From CAXXOK01 sp964497495 (GTDB taxonomy: Bacteria; Bacillota; Clostridia; Christensenellales; Aristaeellaceae), in the NCBI GenBank assembly GCA_964497495.1, contig CAZCCZ010000053.1, forward strand, positions 1 to 18,662: 18,662 bases of DNA. Reading direction: 5' to 3'. Positions 7,445 to 14,839 of the stretch are shown in pieces. Within the stretch, counting starts at the first letter, position 1, and each line of letters opens with the position of its first letter. A program made the translations under genes and the position numbers. The notes beneath the pieces are model-generated. The model saw only the letters and a list, made by a program, of their open reading frames with translations. It was not told where the DNA came from and ran no database searches.

Positions 7445-7566
7445 CTGGAACCATTCGCTTCCCGTCGCCGTCCGGCCTTCCACCGCGCCGGGCCGCCGCC
7501 GTGCGATTTCCGCGCGGCGCCTTGTGCGATCCTTGTTTTTTCAAGGGTTTTCGTTGCCGTGCGGCA

Positions 7567-7595
7567 TTGACAAGCCCGCACCCTTTGCATATGAT
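7567..7595 (+). promoter_or_regulatory. Promoter of the 2-oxoacid:ferredoxin oxidoreductase operon
   Basis: A perfect -35 TTGACA (7567-7572), a spacer of exactly 17 bases and -10 TATGAT (7590-7595). The start should be near 7602, about 50 bases before the first ATG. Confidence 0.85.
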
Positions 7596-7653
7596 TAGGA
7601 ATGAGCTGCGCGCCCCGCGACGGCGGCCGCTGCGATAATAAGGAGGCTGAAGC

Positions 7654-7860
7654 ATGGCGATCGTGACCGTGAACGAAGACGTATGCAAAGGCTGCGGCCT
7701 GTGCGTGGACGCATGCCCGAAAAAGATCATGGCGCTGGATACGTCCCACATTAATAAGAAGGGGTATCACGCCGCCCGCTGCGTGAGCATGGAGGAGTGC
7801 ATCGGCTGCGCTTTCTGCGCCACCATGTGTCCCGACGTGGCCATAACGGTGGAAAAATAA
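7654..7860 (+). CDS. 2-oxoacid:ferredoxin oxidoreductase delta subunit (2[4Fe-4S] ferredoxin)
   Basis: A 68-residue bacterial-type ferredoxin subunit that passes electrons out of the 2-oxoacid oxidoreductase complex. The two cluster motifs are complete: C11-x2-C14-x2-C17-x3-C21-P and C49-x2-C52-x2-C55-x3-C59-P, which bind two [4Fe-4S] clusters. An extra Cys43 lies between them. The opening IVTVNEDVCKGCGLCVDACP is typical of KorD/VorD subunits. AAGGAGG lies 7 bases before the ATG. It is the first gene of a four-gene operon with its own promoter; the alpha subunit starts 79 bases downstream. Vor and Kor types cannot be separated on this subunit alone. Confidence 0.93.
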   Translation: MAIVTVNEDVCKGCGLCVDACPKKIMALDTSHINKKGYHAARCVSMEECIGCAFCATMCPDVAITVEK

Positions 7861-7939
7861 TAAACGGCTCCGCCGGGTTACGCGATAGGACCTTTTGATC
7901 CTTGCGCGCCCGCACCGGAACCGGGAAGGGAATGACCCC

Positions 7940-9490
7940 ATGAAACAACTCATGAAGGGAAACGAAGCGATCGCCGAGGCCGCCATCCAGGCGGGCTGCC
8001 GCTTTTTCTTCGGTTACCCCATCACGCCGCAGAACCAGATCCCCGAATATATGAGCAAGCGTCTTCCGCAGGTGGGCGGCTGTTTCCTGCAGGCCGAGAG
8101 TGAGGTGGCGGCCATCAACATGGTCTATGGCGCGGGGGGCGCAGGCGCCCGCGTGATGACCAGTTCTTCCAGCCCCGGAATCAGCCTGAAGCAGGAAGGC
8201 ATCAGCTATATCGTCGGCGCGGAAGTGCCGTGCGTCATCGTCAACATGGTGCGTGGCGGCCCGGGCCTGGGTTCCATACAGCCCGCGCAGAGCGATTATT
8301 ACCAGGCCACGCGCGGCGGCGGGCACGGCGATTACCGTATGTGCGTACTCGCGCCCGGAAGTGTTCAGGAAGCCGTGGACCTTACGCAGGACGCCTTCGA
8401 CATCGCCGACCGGTACCGTAACCCCGTGCTGGTGCTGGGCGACGGCCTGATCGGCCAGATGATGGAACCCGTGGACATGGATAAGGCGACCGACCGCGCG
8501 CCTGCGGCCGATCTGACGGAGAAGAACTGGGCTGCGGACGGGCATATCCCCACGCAGGACAGCCCGCGCGCGATCATCAACAGCCTGTACATCGACCCGC
8601 AGGTGCTGGAAAACCACTGCAAGCGCCTGCAGGCCAAATATGATAAAATCGCCGCCAACGAGTGCCGCTGGCAGGAAGAGATGCTTTCGGACGCCGAAAT
8701 CGTGCTCGTCGCCTACGGCACCACCAGCCGCGTGGCGCGCAGCGCCATGCGTAAATGCCGCGAGAAGGGCATCAAGGTGGGGTTGCTGAGGCCCATTACG
8801 CTGTGGCCCTTCCCGGAGGCAGCCATCCGTAAAACGCTCGCCACCGCCAAAGAGTATTTAGCGGTGGAAATGAGCCAGGGCCAGATGGTGGACGACGTTC
8901 GCCTGGCGGTGAACGGCGAGCGCCCCGTGCATTTCTACGGCCGCACCGGCGGCATGGTGCCCACCGTGAGCGAGATCGTAGCGCAGATCGAGAAGCTCGC
9001 GGGCGTCGCGCCGGAGGCCGACGGCGCCTGCGAATGCAACTTCCAGAAGGCCATGGAGGACGCGGCGGGCAAGCTGAACGCGGCCGCTGAAACCGTGGGT
9101 CGGAAGCTGGACGAAGCCGGGAAGAAGATCGAGCAGACGGTCAACGACCCGGAACTCCGCCGGAAGGCGAAGGAAGCCGCGGACAAGATCGACGCGGCCG
9201 CCGAAACCGTGGGCCGGAAGCTGGACGAGACGGGCAGGAAGATCGGGGAAACGGTTTCCGGCCCGGAATTCCAGCAGAAAGCGCAGGACATCGGCAAACA
9301 GGCGGGCGATTTCGCCGCCCGTACCGCCGACACCGTGGTCAAAGGAGTCTCGGGGATTCTCGGCGCCGTCGGCAAAGCGCTGGAAAAGGCACAGAAAGAC
9401 CTGAAGGACATCGAGGATCAGCAGAAGGCCGAACAGGATTCCGCCGGGGAGAAAAAACCGGACGGCGACGGCGGAAAGGGAGGCGAGTAA
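7940..9490 (+). CDS. vorB: 2-oxoacid:ferredoxin oxidoreductase alpha subunit (VorB-type) with a repeat-bearing C-terminal extension
   Basis: Alpha subunit of a ferredoxin-dependent enzyme that oxidatively decarboxylates a 2-oxoacid (branched-chain 2-oxoacid or 2-oxoglutarate) to an acyl-CoA in the cytoplasm. Residues 1 to about 365 form the complete usual subunit: MKGNEAIAEAAIQAGCRFFF, GYPITPQNQIPEY, SSSSPGISLKQEG, MVRGGPGLG and the late AVEMSQGQM/GRTGGMVPT region. Residues about 366-516 are additional: charged, Ala/Lys/Glu-rich predicted amphipathic helices with a 38-residue internal repeat (copies from about residues 380 and 418) and a Gly/Asp/Lys end. VorB proteins are normally about 350 residues. 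The ATG at 7940 is chosen because GGAAGGG lies upstream and the family start MKQLMKGNEA begins there. The beta gene starts 1 base after the stop. Confidence 0.92.
   Translation: MKQLMKGNEAIAEAAIQAGCRFFFGYPITPQNQIPEYMSKRLPQVGGCFLQAESEVAAINMVYGAGGAGARVMTSSSSPGISLKQEGISYIVGAEVPCVIVNMVRGGPGLGSIQPAQSDYYQATRGGGHGDYRMCVLAPGSVQEAVDLTQDAFDIADRYRNPVLVLGDGLIGQMMEPVDMDKATDRAPAADLTEKNWAADGHIPTQDSPRAIINSLYIDPQVLENHCKRLQAKYDKIAANECRWQEEMLSDAEIVLVAYGTTSRVARSAMRKCREKGIKVGLLRPITLWPFPEAAIRKTLATAKEYLAVEMSQGQMVDDVRLAVNGERPVHFYGRTGGMVPTVSEIVAQIEKLAGVAPEADGACECNFQKAMEDAAGKLNAAAETVGRKLDEAGKKIEQTVNDPELRRKAKEAADKIDAAAETVGRKLDETGRKIGETVSGPEFQQKAQDIGKQAGDFAARTADTVVKGVSGILGAVGKALEKAQKDLKDIEDQQKAEQDSAGEKKPDGDGGKGGE
9077..9245 (+). 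repeat. Tandem imperfect 114-bp repeat inside vorB
   Basis: The stretch from 9077 recurs at 9191, an offset of 114 bases (38 codons). The first 55 bases or so of each copy are nearly identical and encode AAAETVGRKLDE followed by Gly-Arg/Lys-Lys-Ile. The rest of the unit is more diverged. It belongs to the extension of the alpha subunit. Confidence 0.85.
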
Positions 9491-9491
9491 C

Positions 9492-10262
9492 ATGGCGGTC
9501 GTATTCGAAAAGACGAAAATGCTCTGCGAGAAGCCCTTCCATTATTGCCCCGGCTGCACCCACGGCATCATCCACCGGCTGGTAGCGGAGGCGATGGACG
9601 AGTTGGGCATCGGCGAAACCGCCGTCGGCGTGGCCCCGGTGGGCTGCGCGGTGTTCGCCTACGATTACTTCAACTGCGACATGATGGAAGCCGCCCACGG
9701 GCGCGCGCCCGCGGTGGCGACCGGCATTAAGCGCGTATGCCCGGACAAGGCCGTGTTCACCTACCAGGGCGATGGCGACCTGGCCTCCATCGGCATGGGC
9801 GAGATTGTAGCCGCTGCTGCCCGCGGAGAGCTCATCACCGCCATTTTCATCAACAACACCAACTACGGCATGACCGGCGGCCAGATGGCCCCCACCACCC
9901 TGCCCGGCCAGGTGACCACCACCAGCCCCTACGGGCGGGACGTGGACCGCTGCGGCTGGCCGGTGAAGGTCAGCGAGATGCTGGCCACGCTTACCGGCCC
10001 CGCCTACATCGCCCGCGTGAGCGTGCACGACGTGCCCAACGTGAAGAAGGCCAAGGCCGCCATCAAGAAAGCCTTCCAGCTGCAAATGGAGGGGAAGGGC
10101 TTCACGATGGTGGAGGTACTTTCCACCTGCCCCACCAACTGGGGCAAGACTCCGCAGGAAGCGTTCAAGTGGTTGCAGGAAAGCATGATCCCCGCGTATC
10201 CGCTGGGGGTTTACAAAGACGTTACGGCTCAGCCCGCCCCCGCGGAAGGAGGCGAGCGGTAA
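9492..10262 (+). CDS. 2-oxoacid:ferredoxin oxidoreductase beta subunit (TPP-binding)
   Basis: A 256-residue thiamine pyrophosphate-binding catalytic subunit (VorA/KorB type). The TPP/Mg motif starts at GDGD (93-96) and closes with NN (121-122), followed by YGMTGGQ. Cys19 and Cys22 (HYCPGCTHG) are the usual conserved pair near the N-terminus. The AHGRAPAVATGIK segment at 68-80 is also typical. The length is slightly below the usual 250-290. The ATG lies one base after the vorB stop, with AAAGGGAGG overlapping the end of vorB; its own stop overlaps the start of the gamma gene (TAATG). Translational coupling within one complex is therefore likely. The substrate cannot be assigned with certainty from sequence alone. 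Confidence 0.94.
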   Translation: MAVVFEKTKMLCEKPFHYCPGCTHGIIHRLVAEAMDELGIGETAVGVAPVGCAVFAYDYFNCDMMEAAHGRAPAVATGIKRVCPDKAVFTYQGDGDLASIGMGEIVAAAARGELITAIFINNTNYGMTGGQMAPTTLPGQVTTTSPYGRDVDRCGWPVKVSEMLATLTGPAYIARVSVHDVPNVKKAKAAIKKAFQLQMEGKGFTMVEVLSTCPTNWGKTPQEAFKWLQESMIPAYPLGVYKDVTAQPAPAEGGER

Positions 10263-10804
10263 TGGAAAAGCAATTCCTGATCGCCGGTTTCGGCGGGCAG
10301 GGCGTGTTGCTGATCGGCCAGCTGATCGCCAAGGCCGCTCTGCTGGAAGGCCGCGAGGTAAGCTGGATGCCCAGCTACGGTCCCGAAATGCGCGGCGGCG
10401 AAGCCAACTGCGCCGTGGTGGTGAGCGACGAACCCATCGGCAGCCCGCTGGTCAGCGAGCCGCCCGTTCTGGTGGCGATGAACAAGCCCAGCCTCGTCAA
10501 GTTCATGCCCTGCATGCCCGCGGGGGGAACGCTGCTTTATAATTCCTCGCTCATCACGGGCGTGCCCATCCGCGAGGACATCAAGGCCGTCGCCGTTCCC
10601 TGCAACGAGATCGCCGCGAAGCTGGGCAACGACCGCGTCGCCAACATGGTGATGCTGGGGGCCGTGCGCAAGGCCAGCGGCGTATGCGGGGAAGCGAGCA
10701 TCCGCAAGGTGCTGGAGGACTGGCTCGGCCCTAAAAAGGCTTCGCTGGTGCCCGTCAACGAGAACGCAGCCCGGGAAGGCGCCGCGCTGATCGCGAACGA
10801 ATAA
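10262..10804 (+). CDS. 2-oxoacid:ferredoxin oxidoreductase gamma subunit
   Basis: A 180-residue gamma subunit (VorC/KorC type), the CoA-binding-side partner of the alpha and beta subunits. The opening FLIAGFGGQGVLLIGQLIAK and the SYGPEMRGGEANCAVVVSD motif are diagnostic. The end, AAREGAALIA, is normal for the family, so the gene is complete. The ATG shares one base with the stop of the beta gene, and the ribosome binding site (GGAGG) lies inside that gene. It is the last gene of the operon; a long hairpin follows 25 bases after the stop. Confidence 0.94.
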   Translation: MEKQFLIAGFGGQGVLLIGQLIAKAALLEGREVSWMPSYGPEMRGGEANCAVVVSDEPIGSPLVSEPPVLVAMNKPSLVKFMPCMPAGGTLLYNSSLITGVPIREDIKAVAVPCNEIAAKLGNDRVANMVMLGAVRKASGVCGEASIRKVLEDWLGPKKASLVPVNENAAREGAALIANE

Positions 10805-10828
10805 CAACTCCGTTCAATTTGTATAACG

Positions 10829-10861
10829 ATAGAATCCCTTCCGGTCCGGAGGGGATTCTAT
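10829..10861 (+). terminator. Terminator-like hairpin after the oxidoreductase operon
   Basis: AGAATCCCTTCC pairs with GGAGGGGATTCT (one G-U pair) around GGTCC, and flanking bases extend the stem to about 14 pairs. The tail is ATTCTACTTCC, with few consecutive Ts, so it may terminate imperfectly or mainly protect the mRNA end. Confidence 0.65.
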
Positions 10862-10910
10862 TCTACTTCCGGAGAAATGTCGCCGCCGCCCCGCGGATAA
10901 ACGTGCGGTC

Positions 10911-10948
10911 AACATCAAGCGGACGCGGCGCCTTTCGGTCGCGTCCGC
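10911..10948 (-). terminator. Terminator of rhaBAD
   Basis: On the minus strand, GCGGACGCG pairs with CGCGTCCGC (9 bp). The loop contains a further CC-GAAA-GG mini-stem, and TTGATGTT follows. It begins 20 bases after the rhaD stop. The U-rich tail is weak, but the stem is strong and rightly placed. Confidence 0.7.
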
Positions 10949-10967
10949 CGGTATGGCTCCCGTTGTT

Positions 10968-11789
10968 TTACGGCTCCAGAAACTCTTCCCGGAGCGTCAC
11001 GCGGAACGCCTTGGCCACGGCGCGCAGACCGTCGTCCGGGATGGTCTGTAAAAAGGGCCTGCCGGAGGAAACCGCCTTCATGTAGATTTCCGCGGCTTTC
11101 TCGATGGTGTGCATCAGCCCGAAGGCCGTGTCCAGGTCGGGCCCGCTGACGAACAGGCCATGGTGCGCCCACACCACCGCGTCGAATTCGCGCATCTGCT
11201 CGCTGGTAGCCAGCGCGATCTCCGCGCCGCCGGGCACCATCCACGGCACCACGCCCACGCCGCCGGGGAACACCACGGGGCACTCCGTCTCACTTTTCCA
11301 CAGCGCGCGCGTAAAGTCCCGCGCGGTCAGCGGAAGGATGAACGTCATGGCGACGATATTGGCGGGGTGCGCGTGGTAAATCACCCGGCAGGCGCCGCCG
11401 GTGGCCTGCTTGCGCACGCTGTGGTTCAGTATGTGGCTGGGCAGTTCGCTGGTGGGACGGCCGCCGCTTTCCAGCCCCCAGACGATGCGGAAAGCGTCCC
11501 CCCGCGGGCCGATCTCCACGATGCACAGGGTATTTTGCGGTTCCAGCGCTACGTTACGGAAATACTTGCCGCTGCCCGTGGCTACGAAGTATTCCCCCGC
11601 CAGGTCGGGAGCCTCCACGCCGAGAGGCTTCCATTCGTCCGGCTCGGCCCTGAAGAACGGGCGGCACTGCGCCGTTTGCGTTTCGGAAAGCCGGCAGGTC
11701 AGGTTGCCCCCGTTGCGCTCGTGCCAGCCCTGTATCCAGCCGTCGTTGCAGGCGCGCACGGCCCGTTGCAGCACCTGCGTATCCGTCAT
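10968..11789 (-). CDS. rhaD: Rhamnulose-1-phosphate aldolase
   Basis: A 273-residue zinc-dependent class II aldolase that splits L-rhamnulose 1-phosphate into dihydroxyacetone phosphate and L-lactaldehyde. The order of conserved segments is as in E. coli RhaD: WHERNGGNLT (22-31), VATGSGKYFRN (69-79), PTSELPSH (112-119), HAHPAN (139-144), VVFPGGVGVVPWMVPG (172-187) and VWAHHGLF (206-213). Zinc ligands are expected at His139, His141 and His210, and the catalytic Glu at 115. The ATG at 11789 is used. An in-frame TTG at 11795 has better spacing to GAGGG (8 versus 13-14 bases) and would add two residues. It is the third gene of rhaBAD, 8 bases after the rhaA stop. Confidence 0.95.
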   Translation of the reverse strand: MTDTQVLQRAVRACNDGWIQGWHERNGGNLTCRLSETQTAQCRPFFRAEPDEWKPLGVEAPDLAGEYFVATGSGKYFRNVALEPQNTLCIVEIGPRGDAFRIVWGLESGGRPTSELPSHILNHSVRKQATGGACRVIYHAHPANIVAMTFILPLTARDFTRALWKSETECPVVFPGGVGVVPWMVPGGAEIALATSEQMREFDAVVWAHHGLFVSGPDLDTAFGLMHTIEKAAEIYMKAVSSGRPFLQTIPDDGLRAVAKAFRVTLREEFLEP

Positions 11790-11797
11790 CTTCAACG

Positions 11798-13048
11798 TTA
11801 ATCCCTCGCCTTCAGCACCGTATTTTCGTATCGTTCCACCTGGCCGAACCATTCCCCGTCCACGGGCACGCCCTGCTGGCGGCAGTAGGTTTCCCAAACG
11901 ATGCCGAACGGCAACGTTTTACAGGTTTCCTGCACCACCATCAACTCCGTGAAGCGGGCCTCGTCCTGCAGGAGGCGCATGCGCTCGTGCGGCAGCAGCA
12001 GCGCGTACAGCAGCGCTTTCTGCAGGTTGCGCACGCCGATCACCCACGCCGCGACGCGGTTGATGGAAGCGTCGAAAAAGTCCAGCCCGATCATCGCCTT
12101 GTCCAGCGCGTCGCAGCGAACCAGTTCGCACGCGACGGCCGTCAGCTCGTCGTCCAGCCGCGGCACGTGGTCGCTGTCCCAACGCACGGGGCGCGTCACA
12201 TGCAGGGGCAGGCGGTCGAAGTTGCACAGCATCGCGGGGATCTTGTCGCTCACCGTCTCGGTGGGGTGGAAATGGCCGTTGTCCAGCAGCGCGTATACGC
12301 CGGGGTGCGCGGCGGCGTAGCCCAGGTAAAACTCGTGGCTGCCAACGGTGTAGGCTTCCAGACCGATACCGAACACCTTGCTTTCCACGCTGTCCACGAC
12401 GCCGTCCAGTTTTTCGGAGAAAATCCGGTCCAGACTGTCCCTCAGCCGCAGGCGCGGCCCCAGCCTGTCCGCGGGCACGTCCTTGAGGCCGTCGGGAATC
12501 CACACGTTGCACAGGCAGGGGGCGCCCAATTCCCGCGCGAAATACGCGGCGATGCGGCGGCAGGCCTGCCCATGGCGAACCCAGAAGGCGCGCACGTCCC
12601 CGTCCGGGCTGGAAAGGGTAAGCCCGTTTCGGACCATCGGATGGCTGAAAAACGTGGGGTTGAAATCGATGCCCAGGTGGCGGCTCCTGGCAAAATCCAC
12701 CCACGGCTTGAAGTGCTCGGGAGCAAGCGCGTCCCTGTCCGCCTTTTGCCCTTCCGGGAACACGGCGTAACTGGCGTGCAGGTTGATGCGTTTCTTTCCG
12801 GGAATCAGCGTGCAGGCCTCGTCGAAATCGGCGGTCAGCTCCTGAAAATTCCGCGCACGTCCCGGGTAGTTGCCGGTGGCCTGGATGCCCCCGGAAAGCG
12901 CCGCGCCGGTGCTTTCAAAACCGGTCACGTCGTCTCCCTGCCAGCAGTGGATGCCGACCGGCACGGCGGAAAGGATACCCATCGCCCTGTCCGCGTCCAC
13001 CCCCATTTGGTCGTAGCGCATCCGGGCCGCCTGATACAGTTCGTCCAT
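11798..13048 (-). CDS. rhaA: L-rhamnose isomerase
   Basis: A 416-residue metal-dependent aldose-ketose isomerase that converts L-rhamnose to L-rhamnulose. The length matches the family (about 415-420). Residues equivalent to the known metal and substrate ligands of the E. coli enzyme are present: Glu231 (GLEAY), Asp256 and His259 (LLDNGHF), His283, Asp291 and Asp293 (RWDSDH) and Asp323 (GLDFFDASINR). VGIHCWQGDDVTGFE near residue 31 is also characteristic. AAAGGAG lies 7 bases before the ATG and overlaps the end of rhaB, whose stop is 2 bases upstream. It is the middle gene of rhaB-rhaA-rhaD. Confidence 0.97.
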   Translation of the reverse strand: MDELYQAARMRYDQMGVDADRAMGILSAVPVGIHCWQGDDVTGFESTGAALSGGIQATGNYPGRARNFQELTADFDEACTLIPGKKRINLHASYAVFPEGQKADRDALAPEHFKPWVDFARSRHLGIDFNPTFFSHPMVRNGLTLSSPDGDVRAFWVRHGQACRRIAAYFARELGAPCLCNVWIPDGLKDVPADRLGPRLRLRDSLDRIFSEKLDGVVDSVESKVFGIGLEAYTVGSHEFYLGYAAAHPGVYALLDNGHFHPTETVSDKIPAMLCNFDRLPLHVTRPVRWDSDHVPRLDDELTAVACELVRCDALDKAMIGLDFFDASINRVAAWVIGVRNLQKALLYALLLPHERMRLLQDEARFTELMVVQETCKTLPFGIVWETYCRQQGVPVDGEWFGQVERYENTVLKARD

Positions 13049-13050
13049 GA

Positions 13051-14448
13051 TTATGCTCCTTTGCGTGGTTGATAGGTTTCCACCTCGAAGCTGTCGCGGA
13101 TCATCGCCCGCGCCTGCGCAAGCGTTTCGATTTCCCCCAGCGCGATCAGCTGGGCGATCGCGTTGCCCAGCGCCGTTCCCTCGCCCGGCCCCGCGAAAAC
13201 GGTCAGGCCGGTTTCATCCGCCGTCCACTGGTTCAGCACGCGGTTCCGGCTTCCGCCGCCCACGACGTTGAGCGAGGTGAACAGCCGGCCCGTCAGCCGT
13301 TCCAGCGCGCGCACGCCGGAGGCGTAACCCGCGGCCAGGCTGTGCAGCACGCAGCGCAGCAGTTCCGGCAGGCCGTCGGGCGCGGGTGCGCCCGCTTCGG
13401 CCAACGCCGCTTTCACCTCGTCCGTCATGCTCGCGGGCGCGAAAAAGCGCCCGTCCGTCACATCCACCACCGGCGCGTAAGCCGCGCCCTGTTCGGCCAG
13501 CTCCGCCAGTTCCGCGAAGGTGTGGCGGTCGTTCAGTTCGCGGCGGACACACTGCATCATCCAAAGCCCCATGATGTTGCGCAAAAGCAGCACCGCGCCC
13601 CCGTACCCGCCCTCGTTGGTGAAGGCGGCGGCTCGCGCGGCCTCGGTTGCGACGGGTTCGCCGTTCTCCACCCCCAGCAGGCTCCACGTGCCGCTGGAAA
13701 GGGTTACGGCGTTTCCGTCCCGCTTGGGCGCAGCCAGATACGCGCTGCCCGTGTCGTGCGTCGCGGGCAAAATCACCTCGCAACCGAACCCCACGGCCCG
13801 GGCGATTTCCGGCAGCAGAGGACCCAGCCGCGTGCCTGGCGGCGACGGCGGTTCCGGGAACAGGCGCGCGGGGATGCCCGCGGCGGAAAGCACTTCGGAA
13901 TCCCAATTCCGGGTCTCCGCGTTCAGCAGCGCCCCGGTGGAGGCGTCGGTGTACTCGTTGGCCTTCACGCCCGATAACAGATAATGAAAATAGTCCGGCA
14001 TCAGCAGGCAGCGGTCGGCCCGCGCCAGCTCTTCCCCGGGCGTGGCCATCAGCTGGTACACGGTGTTGAAGGGCTGTTTGGCGATGCCGGTACGCCGGTA
14101 CAGCCATTCGTCCGACAAGACGTCCAGCACCGGCGCAGTACGGCCGTCCCGGTAGGCCACGCAATCGCTCACGCGGCGGTTCTGCCGGTCGATCAGCGCG
14201 TAATCCACGCCCCAGGTATCCACGCCCACGGAGGCGGGCGCCTTACCGAGTTCTCCGCAACGTTTCAGGCCCTCCAGAATATACCCCCAAAGCGCGTCCA
14301 CGTCCCAGCAGAGGCGCCCGTTCCGCTCGACCATGCCGTTGGGAAAGCGGTACGCTTCTTCCAGCGTCAGCCTGCCGTCCCGCACGCAACCCAGCATATG
14401 CCGCCCGCCGGACGCGCCGATGTCGATCGCAAGGGCATAGACGGGCAT
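13051..14448 (-). CDS. rhaB: Rhamnulokinase
   Basis: A 465-residue FGGY-family sugar kinase that phosphorylates L-rhamnulose at position 1. The ATP-phosphate loop IDIGASGGRHMLG lies near the N-terminus. GVDTWGVDYALID holds the probable catalytic Asp region. THDTGSAYLA, LSSGTWSLLG and VVGGGSRNRVLNQWTADETG of the second domain are all present. The ATG at 14448 begins MPVYALAIDIGASGG, with GGAAAGGA 11 bases upstream; a GTG at 14457 is an alternative. The longest frame to 14535 would add a sequence not seen in kinases. It is the first gene of the operon, behind a leader of about 130 bases. Confidence 0.96.
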   Translation of the reverse strand: MPVYALAIDIGASGGRHMLGCVRDGRLTLEEAYRFPNGMVERNGRLCWDVDALWGYILEGLKRCGELGKAPASVGVDTWGVDYALIDRQNRRVSDCVAYRDGRTAPVLDVLSDEWLYRRTGIAKQPFNTVYQLMATPGEELARADRCLLMPDYFHYLLSGVKANEYTDASTGALLNAETRNWDSEVLSAAGIPARLFPEPPSPPGTRLGPLLPEIARAVGFGCEVILPATHDTGSAYLAAPKRDGNAVTLSSGTWSLLGVENGEPVATEAARAAAFTNEGGYGGAVLLLRNIMGLWMMQCVRRELNDRHTFAELAELAEQGAAYAPVVDVTDGRFFAPASMTDEVKAALAEAGAPAPDGLPELLRCVLHSLAAGYASGVRALERLTGRLFTSLNVVGGGSRNRVLNQWTADETGLTVFAGPGEGTALGNAIAQLIALGEIETLAQARAMIRDSFEVETYQPRKGA

Positions 14449-14522
14449 CCCGATCACGGTCCTTTCCGGTCGAAGTCTGGAAACAGTATAACGCAGACAC
14501 GGCGAAGAATGAATGACGTCGG

Positions 14523-14585
14523 TGGGAAAAAACACAACCTGTGCAAACTGACCGTGCCGCGGGTACGACCCCTAGGTTTTTCCCA
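14523..14585. repeat. Distant inverted repeat in the rhaBAD leader
   Basis: TGGGAAAAA at 14523-14531 and its exact complement TTTTTCCCA at 14577-14585 are 45 bases apart. The right arm touches the -10 box of the rhaBAD promoter and covers the transcription start. In the mRNA the arms could pair and enclose a short CACA/TGTG hairpin that is followed by a T6 run. Confidence 0.55.
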
Positions 14586-14613
14586 TTATAGCACGCTCCC
14601 GGCCGGCTGAAAA
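14585..14613 (-). promoter_or_regulatory. Promoter of rhaBAD
   Basis: On the minus strand, -35 TTTTCA (14613-14608) and a perfect -10 TATAAT (14590-14585) are 17 bases apart. The -35 box is flanked on both sides by GCCGGC (14602-14607 and 14615-14620), a possible regulator site. Another TATACT lies near 14485-14490, without a good -35. Confidence 0.75.
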
Positions 14614-14630
14614 GGCCGGCGGAACGGTTC

Positions 14631-14650
14631 CGGCCCGGAATCGGGCCGGC
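14631..14650. repeat. Perfect GC hairpin between the divergent promoters
   Basis: CCGGCCCG and CGGGCCGG are perfect complements around GAAT. There is no T-run on either side, so it is not a typical terminator. It lies upstream of both the rhaBAD and the GH4 promoters. Confidence 0.6.
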
Positions 14651-14692
14651 GGTCGGTTCGGCCCGCGGGTTACGGAAATTTTCGGGGCTTTC

Positions 14693-14729
14693 TTTCGTAT
14701 GGCCGCCGCCTGTGTTATATTGTGATATA
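14693..14729 (+). promoter_or_regulatory. Probable promoter and small dyad of the GH4 gene
   Basis: TATATT (14716-14721) has an extended -10 (TGT before it) and a poor -35 TTTCGT at 17 bases. The -10 box is itself the left arm of a dyad, TATAT-TGTG-ATATA (14716-14729), which could be an operator. Confidence 0.5.
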
Positions 14730-14839
14730 GCGAGATGAGAAACAGGACGATTCGACGCTGCTCTGCCGGAACGGAATCCGGCCGCCGTCTGAACGGCGGC
14801 GTGCTTTTCGCAGTGCGCGGCAGGCATGGGAGGGAAAAT

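Larger units (their letters stand above)
7244..7653. other. Divergent intergenic region, partly AT-rich
   Basis: No gene is seen in these 410 bases. From about 7310 to 7445 the DNA is strikingly AT-rich compared with everything around it. It holds the promoter of the repeat protein (7388-7417) and a 15-base palindrome. The part from 7450 to 7653 returns to high GC and carries the vor operon promoter and leader. A short TTCCC/GGGAA stem near 7285-7305 falls in the leader of the repeat-protein mRNA. Confidence 0.7.
14449..14839. other. Divergent rhaB / GH4 intergenic control region
   Basis: No gene is seen in these 391 bases. It holds the rhaBAD promoter with GCCGGC repeats around its -35 box, an inverted repeat in the rhaB leader, a CCGGCCCG/CGGGCCGG hairpin (14631-14650), and the GH4 promoter followed by about 110 bases of leader. 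Confidence 0.7.

Noticed and set aside
11987..13072. Long open frames opposite rhaA, and similar ones opposite rhaB, rhaD and GH4
   Set aside because: All are antisense to confident enzymes with conserved active-site residues.
14480..14515. TATACT near 14485-14490 as a second rhaB promoter
   Set aside because: No acceptable -35 at 16-18 bases; the TATAAT promoter upstream is much better.
14631..14650. GC hairpin as a terminator
   Set aside because: A perfect stem but no T-run on either strand, and no gene ends nearby.
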